Shown here one piece after another: positions 1 through 6,115 of a stretch of 6,156 nt of DNA (position 1 is the stretch's first letter; every line of letters begins with the position of its first letter). This stretch comes from Acidobacteriota bacterium. Lineage in GTDB: Bacteria > Acidobacteriota > Terriglobia > Acidiferrales > UBA7541. Made by a program: the position numbers and the translations under genes. The notes beneath the pieces are model-generated. The model was not told where the DNA came from, ran no database searches, and was given only the letters and a program-made list of their open reading frames with translations. The stretch spans positions 1 through 6,156 of the forward strand of contig QHYO01000742.1 in NCBI GenBank assembly GCA_003224135.1, written 5' to 3'.

Positions 1-1
1 T

Positions 2-442
2 TCGCAGAATGCCGTCTGCGGCGGCGGGCGCTATGACGGGCTCGTGGAACTTCTCGGCGGCCCGCCGACAAAAGGAATAGGCTTCGCTATTGGCGAAGAT
101 CGCTTGATTCTTTCGCTGCAGGAAAGTGGAAAGGGCGCCGCGCCGCAGGGCCGCGACATCTATGTAGCCTGGATGGGTGAGCGCGCTTACGCAACGGCGG
201 TGCGCGCTGCAAAGGATTTGCGCAACTCGGGATTTAGCGTCGAACTACCTCCGACAGAATTGAAATTCGGCAAAGCGCTAGAGCGCGCAGACAAGCTCGG
301 CTCGCGTTACGCGCTGATCCTCGGTGATAATGAAGTCTCTGAAGGTTCGTGGACACTAAAGACCCTGGTAGACGGTACTCAGCAAAAGTTCACGGAACCG
401 GAGTTGCTCGAATTCCTTAAACAGAGGAAATCCGGCAGCTAG
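2..442 (+). CDS. hisS: Histidyl-tRNA synthetase (HisRS), C-terminal part, cut by the window edge
   Basis: Class II aminoacyl-tRNA synthetase that attaches histidine to tRNA-His in the cytoplasm. The frame is open from base 2, and 146 residues remain before TAG at 440-442. The first visible residues contain the histidine-binding signature CGGGRYDGLVE, followed by motif 3 as GIGFAIGEDRL, whose arginine contacts ATP. The rest is the C-terminal anticodon-binding domain: it opens with DIYVAWMGERAYATAV and includes ELKFGKALERADKLGSRYALILG, matching the family's usual 'K-x-L-x-x-A-D-K-L-G-A-R-Y-A' stretch. The N-terminal catalytic core, including motifs 1 and 2, lies upstream of the window. A GTG at 44 opens the longest start-to-stop frame, but it sits inside the histidine signature and is not a real start. 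aspS follows on the same strand after 91 bases, so co-transcription is plausible. Identity is secure. Confidence 0.96.
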   Translation, partial: SQNAVCGGGRYDGLVELLGGPPTKGIGFAIGEDRLILSLQESGKGAAPQGRDIYVAWMGERAYATAVRAAKDLRNSGFSVELPPTELKFGKALERADKLGSRYALILGDNEVSEGSWTLKTLVDGTQQKFTEPELLEFLKQRKSGS

Positions 443-499
443 CTGCAGATTTTCAACTGGCAGTAAAAACTTTGAGCCGTGCAGTTCGAGAAGGAAAGT

Positions 500-519
500 G
501 CACAGAATGAATTCTGTGC
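500..519 (+). promoter_or_regulatory. Perfect 9-bp inverted repeat (hairpin or operator) just upstream of the aspS ribosome binding site
   Basis: The left arm GCACAGAAT (500-508) and right arm ATTCTGTGC (511-519) are exact reverse complements separated by only GA. As RNA this would fold into a stem of seven or eight pairs with a tight loop. As DNA it is a 20-bp dyad of operator size. It ends two bases before the AGGAG Shine-Dalgarno at 522-526, so it lies in the 5' leader of aspS. No T-run follows, so it is not an intrinsic terminator. I do not recognise it as the site of a known regulator, and it lacks T-box features. The symmetry is seen directly; a regulatory role is inference. Confidence 0.55.
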
Positions 520-521
520 TT

Positions 522-526
522 AGGAG
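522..526 (+). promoter_or_regulatory. Shine-Dalgarno AGGAG that decides the aspS start
   Basis: AGGAG at 522-526 is followed by a 7-base spacer and TTG at 534, an ideal arrangement. The two in-frame starts further upstream fit worse. GTG 498 has AAGGA only two bases away, and ATG 507 lies 11 bases from that AAGGA, inside the 500-519 inverted repeat. Confidence 0.7.
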
Positions 527-533
527 TGATCTC

Positions 534-2318
534 TTGCTGGATTTTTTGGGCAATTTGAAACGCACACATTATTGCGGAGCACTTCGCGTATCGGACGCGG
601 GCAAGCCCGCCGTTGTGCTCGGATGGGTTGCGCGGCGCCGCGATCTCGGCAATCTGCTGTTTCTCGATGTGCGTGACCGCACGGGCATCGTGCAGGTAGT
701 GTTTAACAAAGAGACGCAGCCCGAAGCTCATGACAAAGCCGAACAGGCACGTAGCGAATTCGTTGTCGCGGTCGAAGGGAATGTCGTTCAGCGGCAAAAG
801 GCAAATCCGGAGTTGGCCACTGGCGAAGTCGAGATGAACGCGACGAAGCTGCACATTCTGAACAATTCGAAGACGCCGCCGTTTCCCATTGAGGATCAGA
901 TCAACGCTGCGGAAGAGACGCGACTGCGCTTCCGGTATCTTGATCTGCGCCGTCCTAAACCGCACGCAAACCTGGCATTGCGCCACAAAATTATTCTCGA
1001 AATTCGCAAGACCATGGACGAAATGGGCTTCATCGAAGTCGAAACGCCGATGCTCACGCGTTCGACCCCCGAAGGCGCGCGCGATTACCTTGTTCCAAGC
1101 CGCGTGCATCAGGGGCAGTTTTATGCGCTGCCACAGTCGCCGCAAATCTTTAAACAGATTCTGATGATTGGCGGGCTCGACCGGTACTTCCAGATCGTCA
1201 AATGCTTTCGCGATGAGGATTTGCGTGCTGACCGCCAACCGGAATTCACGCAGCTCGACCTGGAGATGTCTTTTCCGCGCCAGGAAGATATTTTTCGCGT
1301 GATCGAGCAGGTGATGGTGCGCGCCTGCGCCGTGGCCGGAATCAAGGCCGAAGCGCCGTTTCCGCATATGCTGTACAAAGACGTGATTCGCAAGTATGGT
1401 AGCGACAAGCCGGATATGCGGTTTGGTATGGAGCTGTGCGAAGTCACATCATTTTTCCCGCCGGAGGCAAAAGAAAAACTTCAGATCGAAGGAAACGTGT
1501 TCGCCCTCGCCGCTCCCGGCGCAGCCGATTACTCTCGCAAACAGCTTGATGAGCTTACGGAAAAAGCGAAATCGCTCGGTGCGCGCGGAGCTTATTTCGT
1601 CAAAGTTGCCGCCGAAGAATTGAATTCTACGGTTGAGAAACTGATCGGTTCGGATAATGTCAAGAAATTGGCCGAAGCTTGCGGGGCCAAGGCTGGCGAT
1701 TTGGTCGTCGCAATTGCTGCAAAAAAACAAATCAAGGGCACCGAGGCTGCTGCGCTCATTGCGGGACAATTGCGTTTGCAATTGGGTGAGGCTAGGGGAG
1801 TGATCGATAAGTCGCAATGGAAGTTTTTGTGGATCACCGGATTTCCGCTGTTTGAATGGAGCGACTCGGATAAAACTTGGGTCAGCGCCCAGCATCCGTT
1901 CACGGGAATCGTCGACGAGGATCTTGAGAAGCTCGAAACTGCGCCGTGGGAAGTGCGTTCAAAGGGCTATGACCTCGTTTTGAATGGCTACGAGCTTGGG
2001 TCGGGCAGCATTCGAATCCATCGACAGGACATTCAAGAGCGCCTTTTCAAGGCACTTGGCTTGAGCGAAGAGCAGCTGCGCAAGCGCTTCGGTTTTTTCC
2101 TGGACGCGCTGACCTACGGCACGCCGCCACATGGCGGGATTGCGCTTGGCATCGACCGCGTTGTGATGCTGCTTGCCGGGGAAAAATCGATCCGCGAAGT
2201 GATTGCTTTCGGAAAAACTACCGCTGCTCAGGACCTGATGGCTGAATCGCCGTCCGAGGTGGACAAAGTCCAGCTGGATCAGCTGGGGATCGCCCTCAAG
2301 GAACATAGCAAGGAATAG
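534..2318 (+). CDS. aspS: Aspartyl-tRNA synthetase (AspRS), bacterial type
   Basis: Class II synthetase charging tRNA-Asp in the cytoplasm. With the TTG start at 534 the product is 594 residues, the normal length for bacterial AspRS. This start gives an N-terminus LDFLGNLKRTHYCG that runs straight into the family's RTxxCG opening, and it has AGGAG seven bases upstream. Domain order: OB-fold anticodon-binding domain (about 1-115, with GWVARRRDLG), class II core with motif 2 FRDEDLRADRQPEFTQLDLE (from residue 225), the bacteria-specific GAD insertion (roughly 290-410), and motif 3 GGIALGIDRVVML (534-546, Arg542). Leu38 aligns with E. coli Leu30, the residue typical of enzymes specific for tRNA-Asp. 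Two oddities: Gln453-His454 where E. coli has His-His before PFT, and FGKT (559-562) where FPKT is usual. Only 11 bases separate its TAG from mutL. Starts at GTG 498 or ATG 507 would add 12 or 9 residues without family support. Confidence 0.95.
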   Translation: MLDFLGNLKRTHYCGALRVSDAGKPAVVLGWVARRRDLGNLLFLDVRDRTGIVQVVFNKETQPEAHDKAEQARSEFVVAVEGNVVQRQKANPELATGEVEMNATKLHILNNSKTPPFPIEDQINAAEETRLRFRYLDLRRPKPHANLALRHKIILEIRKTMDEMGFIEVETPMLTRSTPEGARDYLVPSRVHQGQFYALPQSPQIFKQILMIGGLDRYFQIVKCFRDEDLRADRQPEFTQLDLEMSFPRQEDIFRVIEQVMVRACAVAGIKAEAPFPHMLYKDVIRKYGSDKPDMRFGMELCEVTSFFPPEAKEKLQIEGNVFALAAPGAADYSRKQLDELTEKAKSLGARGAYFVKVAAEELNSTVEKLIGSDNVKKLAEACGAKAGDLVVAIAAKKQIKGTEAAALIAGQLRLQLGEARGVIDKSQWKFLWITGFPLFEWSDSDKTWVSAQHPFTGIVDEDLEKLETAPWEVRSKGYDLVLNGYELGSGSIRIHRQDIQERLFKALGLSEEQLRKRFGFFLDALTYGTPPHGGIALGIDRVVMLLAGEKSIREVIAFGKTTAAQDLMAESPSEVDKVQLDQLGIALKEHSKE

Positions 2319-2329
2319 CAGAGAGCTCG

Positions 2330-3856
2330 ATGAGCCGCATACGCATACTGCCGGAAGCTGTCGCCAACAAGATCGCAGCTGGCGAAGTTGTGGAGCGGCC
2401 CGCTTCGGTGGTGAAAGAACTGCTCGAGAACGCGCTGGATGCCGGAGCAAAGACGATTCGCATCGAGATTGAATCCGGCGGAAAGCGCATGATTCGCGTT
2501 ATTGACGATGGTCATGGAATGACGCACGACGATGCATTACTTGCTTTCGAGCGCCACGCTACCAGCAAGCTTAAGACAGCCGACGACTTGCTATCGATCT
2601 CAACACTCGGATTTCGCGGAGAGGCGCTGCCTACGATCGCGGCCGTCTCGCGGCTTTTGCTTGAAACCCGCGACGCCGCTGAGGCTGAAGGTACGCGCGT
2701 AGAATTCGCAAACGGCAAGCTGCTCGGCGTGAAGCCCGCAGGTCTTCCCGCTGGAACGACCATCAGCGTCGCCGATCTCTTTTACTCCGTTCCGGCACGG
2801 CGCCAATTTCTGAAAGCGGATACCACCGAGCTTGGGCATATCGCCTCGCTCGTGACGCACTACGCGCTGGCAAATCCGGATAAACAATTTGTTCTTTCGA
2901 CGCCCACGCAGACGATCATCGATTGTCCGCCTTCCGAAAAACTGGCTGACCGCGTGTATCAACTTTTCGGCCGGCAGGCGCTTGATGAACTGGTGGAGAT
3001 TCCGCCTATCGCCGCTCCCTTTCGCTCAGCCATCACGGAGCAAGCGCTTGATCCGGAAGAAGAAAAGGCAACACTGACGATTTCCGGATTCACGTCGCGG
3101 CCGGAAGTTCAACGGCCAAATCGCAATGGCATCTACATTTTTGTGAACAAGCGGCTCGTTCGCGACCGCTTGATTCTGCATGCCATTCATGAGGCTTACC
3201 GCAATATTCATCCGCACGCGATCTTTCCCGCTACGCTACTGTTTCTTGAAATGCCTTACGACGAAGTGGATGTGAACGTACATCCCGCGAAAATCGAGGT
3301 GCGTTTCCGGCGGTCGCAGTTTGTCCACGACGCCACGCGAGACGCCATTCGGCAGGCGCTGATGAGCGCGCGACCGATCGCGAGCTTCGCGGTCGCCGCG
3401 GGCACCGCTGTAGGGGAACAAACCCAGGCCAATCCTTCGAGGTGGACAGGACATTCCTCGCTCGCTCCCGTCACGCCGGCTCCGTTAGGCGTTGGCGTAC
3501 CCCGCGCAGTCATTCTTGCGATGGAAGAGATTGACCTCGGAAGCGGCGTTGGCTCCGACGGCGCCTTCGATCTCTCTTCTCGACCGGTGCAATTTTCGTT
3601 TCGAACCAGGCTCATCCTTGAGTGGCGGCGCCCCATCCACCCAGCTTCCAGTTCCCGCGGCTCCGAACTGGGTCGGGAATCTCGCTGGCGCAAATGGCGA
3701 CGTACCTGCTTCGCTTCCGCATCCCGACCAGATTGCCGACCTCAAGCCGCTGGGCCAGGTCAGCTCCAGTTTTATTATCGCCGTAAATGGTCAGGGACTT
3801 TGGATTGTGGATCAGCACGTGGCGCACGAGCGGGTTTTGTTCGAACAGCACCTTGA
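2330..3856 (+). CDS. mutL: DNA mismatch repair protein MutL, N-terminal ATPase half (gene frameshifted as read)
   Basis: MutL couples mismatch recognition by MutS to strand removal. This part is the GHKL ATPase and transducer half. Residues 13-39 hold motif I, NKIAAGEVVERPASVVKELL followed by ENALDAG (catalytic Glu30, Mg-binding Asn34). DDGHGM at 59-64 is motif II, and TLGFRGEALPTIAAVSRL is the lid region. The transducer domain includes FVNKRLVRDR and VDVNVHPAKIEVRF. Homology is convincing to about residue 360, followed by a Pro/Ala/Gly-rich linker. The frame stays open to TGA at 3854-3856, but beyond about residue 422 it turns into Arg/Ser-rich sequence typical of out-of-frame reading, while the true C-terminal domain continues in the +1 frame. 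Together with 3597-4310 it forms one gene, 2330-4310. The ATG start gives the canonical MSRIRILPEAVANKIAAGE opening, with GAGAG four bases upstream. Placement 11 bases after aspS suggests co-transcription and translational coupling. Confidence 0.93.
   Translation: MSRIRILPEAVANKIAAGEVVERPASVVKELLENALDAGAKTIRIEIESGGKRMIRVIDDGHGMTHDDALLAFERHATSKLKTADDLLSISTLGFRGEALPTIAAVSRLLLETRDAAEAEGTRVEFANGKLLGVKPAGLPAGTTISVADLFYSVPARRQFLKADTTELGHIASLVTHYALANPDKQFVLSTPTQTIIDCPPSEKLADRVYQLFGRQALDELVEIPPIAAPFRSAITEQALDPEEEKATLTISGFTSRPEVQRPNRNGIYIFVNKRLVRDRLILHAIHEAYRNIHPHAIFPATLLFLEMPYDEVDVNVHPAKIEVRFRRSQFVHDATRDAIRQALMSARPIASFAVAAGTAVGEQTQANPSRWTGHSSLAPVTPAPLGVGVPRAVILAMEEIDLGSGVGSDGAFDLSSRPVQFSFRTRLILEWRRPIHPASSSRGSELGRESRWRKWRRTCFASASRPDCRPQAAGPGQLQFYYRRKWSGTLDCGSARGARAGFVRTAP
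3593..3596 (+). other. mutL: Probable +1 frameshift point in the mutL linker (TTTT run)
   Basis: The first frame must be left after the in-frame TAG at 3486-3488 of the second frame, and before about 3720, where conserved MutL C-terminal sequence begins. Within that interval, removing one T from the TTTT run at 3593-3596 joins the frames as VQF-RFEPGSSLSGGAPSTQ, which reads naturally as linker and gives a total of 659 residues, a normal MutL length. The exact base is inference, since linkers are poorly conserved. Causes could be a sequencing or assembly error, a true inactivating insertion, or recoding: tRNA-Phe on TTT could re-pair with TTT one base on. No Shine-Dalgarno-like or stop-codon stimulator is evident. 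Confidence 0.6.
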
Positions 3857-4310
3857 AGCACGCCGCGCCGGAAAAGTGGAGTCGCAACGGATGCTGATGC
3901 CGATGGTGGTGGAGCTTTCGCCGCGACAGATTGTCATCTACGAAAAGATTGCCGAGGAACTCTCCGCAAACGGATTTGAAGTCGAACCGATGGGGCCGCG
4001 CAGTTTTGCAATTCAGTCCATGCCCGCTGGAATTATTTCCAGTGATGCTGAAAAACTGCTTACCGAAATTCTGGATGGAATCGAGAGCGAAAATGCAGCC
4101 ATCTCCATCGAGACACTTCAGGCAAAAATTGCAGCGTCTACCGCGTGTCACGCCGCGATCAAAGTAAACATGCCTCTCGATCAAACCAAGATGGAATGGC
4201 TGCTCGGCGCATTGGCCAAGACAGATTGCCCGATGAGCTGCCCTCATGGGCGCCCGGTGGTGCTGCGCTATTCCGTCAAAGAAATCGAGCGCGCTTTTCA
4301 TCGCATCTGA
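3597..4310 (+). CDS. mutL: MutL C-terminal dimerisation/endonuclease half (second frame of the broken mutL)
   Basis: This frame carries the C-terminal domain that dimerises MutL and nicks DNA in organisms without MutH. The metal-binding endonuclease motif appears as DQHVAHERVLFE (3810-3845). It matches DQHA(x)2E(x)4E except for Ala to Val at the fourth position, and keeps the Asp, His and both Glu. Also present are ACHAAIK (4143-4163, counterpart of the usual ACR-A-IK), CPHGRP (4239-4256) and a final IERAFHRI resembling the closing FxR element. The nuclease therefore looks intact if the frame is restored. The frame is open from 3489, but its only upstream start codon is a TTG at 3492 with no clear ribosome binding site, and the next in-frame Met lies past the nuclease motif. 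It is therefore not an independent gene. Stop is TGA at 4308-4310; 237 residues are read from 3597. Confidence 0.9.
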   Translation, partial: RFEPGSSLSGGAPSTQLPVPAAPNWVGNLAGANGDVPASLPHPDQIADLKPLGQVSSSFIIAVNGQGLWIVDQHVAHERVLFEQHLEARRAGKVESQRMLMPMVVELSPRQIVIYEKIAEELSANGFEVEPMGPRSFAIQSMPAGIISSDAEKLLTEILDGIESENAAISIETLQAKIAASTACHAAIKVNMPLDQTKMEWLLGALAKTDCPMSCPHGRPVVLRYSVKEIERAFHRI

Positions 4311-4435
4311 AGTATCACTCGATCGGCGGGGCAAACGAGTAGCGAGTGCTGCAAGAAGGCTGATAAACTCTTCGAGGCTTTTTCGAATTCAGTTGGAACG
4401 GATCACGGACAACAACTTTCTCTTTCGAGGATTTC
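4311..4435 (+). other. mutL-fabI intergenic gap
   Basis: This 125-base gap is longer than the other junctions here, so fabI may have its own promoter, but I see no -35/-10 pair good enough to call. It contains CACTCG (4316-4321), which can pair with CGAGTG (4343-4348) or, as ACTCG, with the nearer CGAGT (4336-4340). A weak GAAG/CTTC stem (4355-4373) is followed a few bases later by five T (4379-4383). That is at best a poor terminator. Confidence 0.3.
4427..4430 (+). promoter_or_regulatory. Shine-Dalgarno GAGG for fabI
   Basis: GAGG at 4427-4430 stands five bases before GTG 4436. It supports that codon as the start of fabI despite it not being ATG. Confidence 0.6.
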
Positions 4436-5200
4436 GTGAGCGCATCGCAAAAAACAGGCGTTGTCTTTGGGCTGGCCAATAAGCGAAGTATTGCGTGGGC
4501 CATCGCGCAGAAATTACAGGAATCCGGCTGGCGTCTTGCCATTTGTTACCAGAATGAGCGTCTCGAGCAGGAGGCGAAAGATCTGATCGCCGACTTGCCC
4601 GGCGCGGAAGGTTTTATGTGCGATGTTTCTTCCGACGAGCAGATCGTGAAACTGTTCGAGGAGTTAAAAGGCAAGTACGGGACTCTCCAAGGCATCGTTC
4701 ATAGTGTAGCGTTTGCACCGGCGGAAGAATTGAAGGGCGAATTTGTGAATACAACGCGCGAAGGATTTCGCATTGCGCACGACATCAGCGTGTATTCGCT
4801 GGTCGCTGTGTCGCGCGCGGCCGCCCCGTTGATGACGGAAGGCGGCGGCATCGTGACGCTTTCTTACTACGGTGCGGAGAAAGTAGTCCCGCGCTACAAC
4901 GTAATGGGAGTCGCGAAAGCCGCTCTGGAGGCCAGTGTTCGCTACCTTGCGAACGATTTGGGACCGAAAGGGATTCGCGTCAACGCTATTTCGGCCGGAC
5001 CGATCAAAACGCTTGCCGCCCGTGGAATCTCAAACCTAGGCGACATGCTCAAAGCTCATGCTGACCGCGCACCGCTGAAGCGCAACGTTGACCCTGCAGA
5101 GGTCGGTGGCACAGCAGCGTTTTTGTTGTCGAGTGCGGGATCTGGAATCACCGGCGAAACCATTTACGTGGATTGCGGCTACAACATCATGGGCTTTTGA
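4436..5200 (+). CDS. fabI: Enoyl-[acyl-carrier-protein] reductase (NADH-type), FabI
   Basis: FabI reduces the trans-2 double bond of enoyl-ACP, the last step of each round of type II fatty-acid elongation, in the cytoplasm. The 254-residue product is a short-chain dehydrogenase of the FabI subtype. The altered Rossmann loop reads FGLANKRSIAWAIA (11-24). The catalytic pair is Tyr154 and Lys161 in YNVMGVAK, with the Y-x6-K spacing that separates FabI from FabG (Y-x3-K). Tyr144 in LSYYGAEK matches E. coli Tyr146. HSVAFAP (89-95), REGFRIAHDIS and VNAISAGPIKTLAA are further family blocks. Ala92 aligns with E. coli Gly93 and Leu201 with E. coli Phe203, a triclosan-contact position. The chain ends at IMGF, a little shorter than E. 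coli FabI. The GTG start has GAGG five bases upstream. cmk follows after 26 bases, so the two are probably co-transcribed. Confidence 0.95.
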   Translation: MSASQKTGVVFGLANKRSIAWAIAQKLQESGWRLAICYQNERLEQEAKDLIADLPGAEGFMCDVSSDEQIVKLFEELKGKYGTLQGIVHSVAFAPAEELKGEFVNTTREGFRIAHDISVYSLVAVSRAAAPLMTEGGGIVTLSYYGAEKVVPRYNVMGVAKAALEASVRYLANDLGPKGIRVNAISAGPIKTLAARGISNLGDMLKAHADRAPLKRNVDPAEVGGTAAFLLSSAGSGITGETIYVDCGYNIMGF

Positions 5201-5226
5201 AAAGCACTCCGCGATCATCACCGTAC

Positions 5227-5955
5227 ATGACCAAAAAACTCACCATTGCCATTGACGGACCAGCGGGATCCGGAAAAAGCAGCGTCGCGCGCCTAGTCGC
5301 CCAAAAACTCGGGTACGTTTATCTGGACAGCGGCGCGATGTATCGTGCGGTTGCGCTGAACGCGTTGCAAAATGGCGGCTTTGCATTGAGTTCGGAATCG
5401 GAGCTCGAGGCATTGGCGCGCGACTCGCGCATCGAACTTCGCCCTGTTCCGCTTTCCCTGCAGGATCCATGCATTCACAATCGTGTGCTGCTCGACGGTG
5501 TCGATGTCACACAGTCGATTCGTACAAATGAAGTCGCGCAAGCTGCGTCGCGAGTGGCGACGGTTGCCGGGGTTCGCAAGATACTTGTAGCGGAACAGCA
5601 ACGCGCTGGAGCAGGCGGTGGTGTCGTGATGGAGGGGCGTGATATAGGGACGGTGGTCTTTCCGAATGCCGATCTGAAGATTTTTCTTGAAGCCACCCCG
5701 GAAGCGCGAGCGGAACGCCGTTGGAAAGAACATTTAGAAAAGGGCGAGCACCTCAAATTGGAGCAGGTTCTTGACGAGGTGCACACACGGGACAAGCGCG
5801 ACACGGAGAGGCGAGTGTCTCCGCTCGTTCGCGCAGCCGACGCGGTTCTTGTAGACAACACCGCCATGGACGAGGAAGAGACGGCACGACTGATCGTGCT
5901 GCTGGCTCGCGATCGGGAAGCGAAGTTAGGCAAAGACACCGGAGTCGTCGCCTGA
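5227..5955 (+). CDS. cmk: Cytidylate kinase, (d)CMP kinase
   Basis: Phosphorylates CMP and dCMP with ATP to give CDP and dCDP, feeding RNA, DNA and phospholipid precursor pools. The 242-residue product has the P-loop GPAGSGKS at 11-18, the CMP-binding segment YLDSGAMYRAVAL (32-44), the block EGRDIGTVVFPNADLKIFL (Gly137-Arg138-Asp139), and the RDKRDTERR element (188-196) with SPLVRAADAVLVDN after it. All match bacterial Cmk in order and spacing. ATG 5227 is chosen because MTKKLTIAIDGPAGSGKS is the standard N-terminus. No clear Shine-Dalgarno precedes it, so translation may depend on ribosomes finishing fabI 26 bases upstream. A longer frame beginning with TTG at 5173 would overlap fabI and add non-conserved residues. 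The last residues after LIVLLARDRE are probably an unstructured tail. No terminator is evident after TGA 5953-5955. Confidence 0.95.
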   Translation: MTKKLTIAIDGPAGSGKSSVARLVAQKLGYVYLDSGAMYRAVALNALQNGGFALSSESELEALARDSRIELRPVPLSLQDPCIHNRVLLDGVDVTQSIRTNEVAQAASRVATVAGVRKILVAEQQRAGAGGGVVMEGRDIGTVVFPNADLKIFLEATPEARAERRWKEHLEKGEHLKLEQVLDEVHTRDKRDTERRVSPLVRAADAVLVDNTAMDEEETARLIVLLARDREAKLGKDTGVVA

Positions 5956-6078
5956 CGCCGTAGAGCACCTGAAAGCGTGGCTCGCGCACCAAGCGGAAGC
6001 TAGCTCTCACTAAGTGCCTCAAAATAAAGCTGTAAACTCCGAAACTCGAATTATTTTTGGGTCATCGGCAATTTTCGC

Positions 6079-6107
6079 TTGACAGATTTTCTATTCTCGT
6101 TTACTTT
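6079..6107 (+). promoter_or_regulatory. Sigma-70-type promoter firing rightward out of the window
   Basis: A perfect -35 box TTGACA lies at 6079-6084. After an optimal 17-base spacer comes TACTTT (6102-6107), a 3-of-6 match to TATAAT that keeps T1, A2 and T6. The surrounding 6020-6110 stretch is clearly AT-richer than the genes. Initiation would be near 6113-6116. The driven gene lies beyond the window. The -35 box and spacing are strong; the -10 box is mediocre. Confidence 0.55.
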
Positions 6108-6115
6108 GTCGTTAC

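Noticed and set aside
435..446. 12-bp perfect palindrome GCAGCTAGCTGC over the hisS stop codon
   Set aside because: As RNA it gives only a 4-bp stem with a 4-base loop, and the nearby T-run is short and offset. It is too weak to call a terminator and probably chance.
453..1367. A 304-codon open frame on the - strand across the aspS 5' half
   Set aside because: It lies antisense to a clearly conserved gene. Its residues show no recognisable domain, and it has the Arg/Leu/His-rich look of a shadow frame.
3492..4310. The MutL C-terminal half as a separate gene starting at TTG 3492
   Set aside because: There is no good ribosome binding site. The first stretch of residues looks like mutL linker read out of frame, and nothing in the C-terminal half suggests an independent start.
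4316..4348. CACTCG/CGAGTG inverted repeat after mutL as a terminator
   Set aside because: The stem is only 6 bp around a 21-base loop, with no following T-run.
4364..4435. Possible fabI promoter pieces (TAAACT at 4364, TTGGAA at 4393)
   Set aside because: Neither has a matching partner box at 16-18 bases, so no promoter can be supported.
4710..4712. Ala92 of FabI (E. coli Gly93) as a triclosan-resistance change
   Set aside because: The E. coli resistance change is Gly93 to Val. Ala occurs naturally here in other sensitive FabI such as the staphylococcal enzyme (HSIAFA).
5173..5226. Longer cmk start at TTG 5173
   Set aside because: It would overlap the fabI end by 28 bases and add 18 residues with no family similarity; ATG 5227 gives the standard N-terminus.
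5956..6078. A transcription terminator or small gene after cmk
   Set aside because: I see no stem followed by a T-run. The short frames here lack start-plus-RBS arrangements or recognisable sequence.
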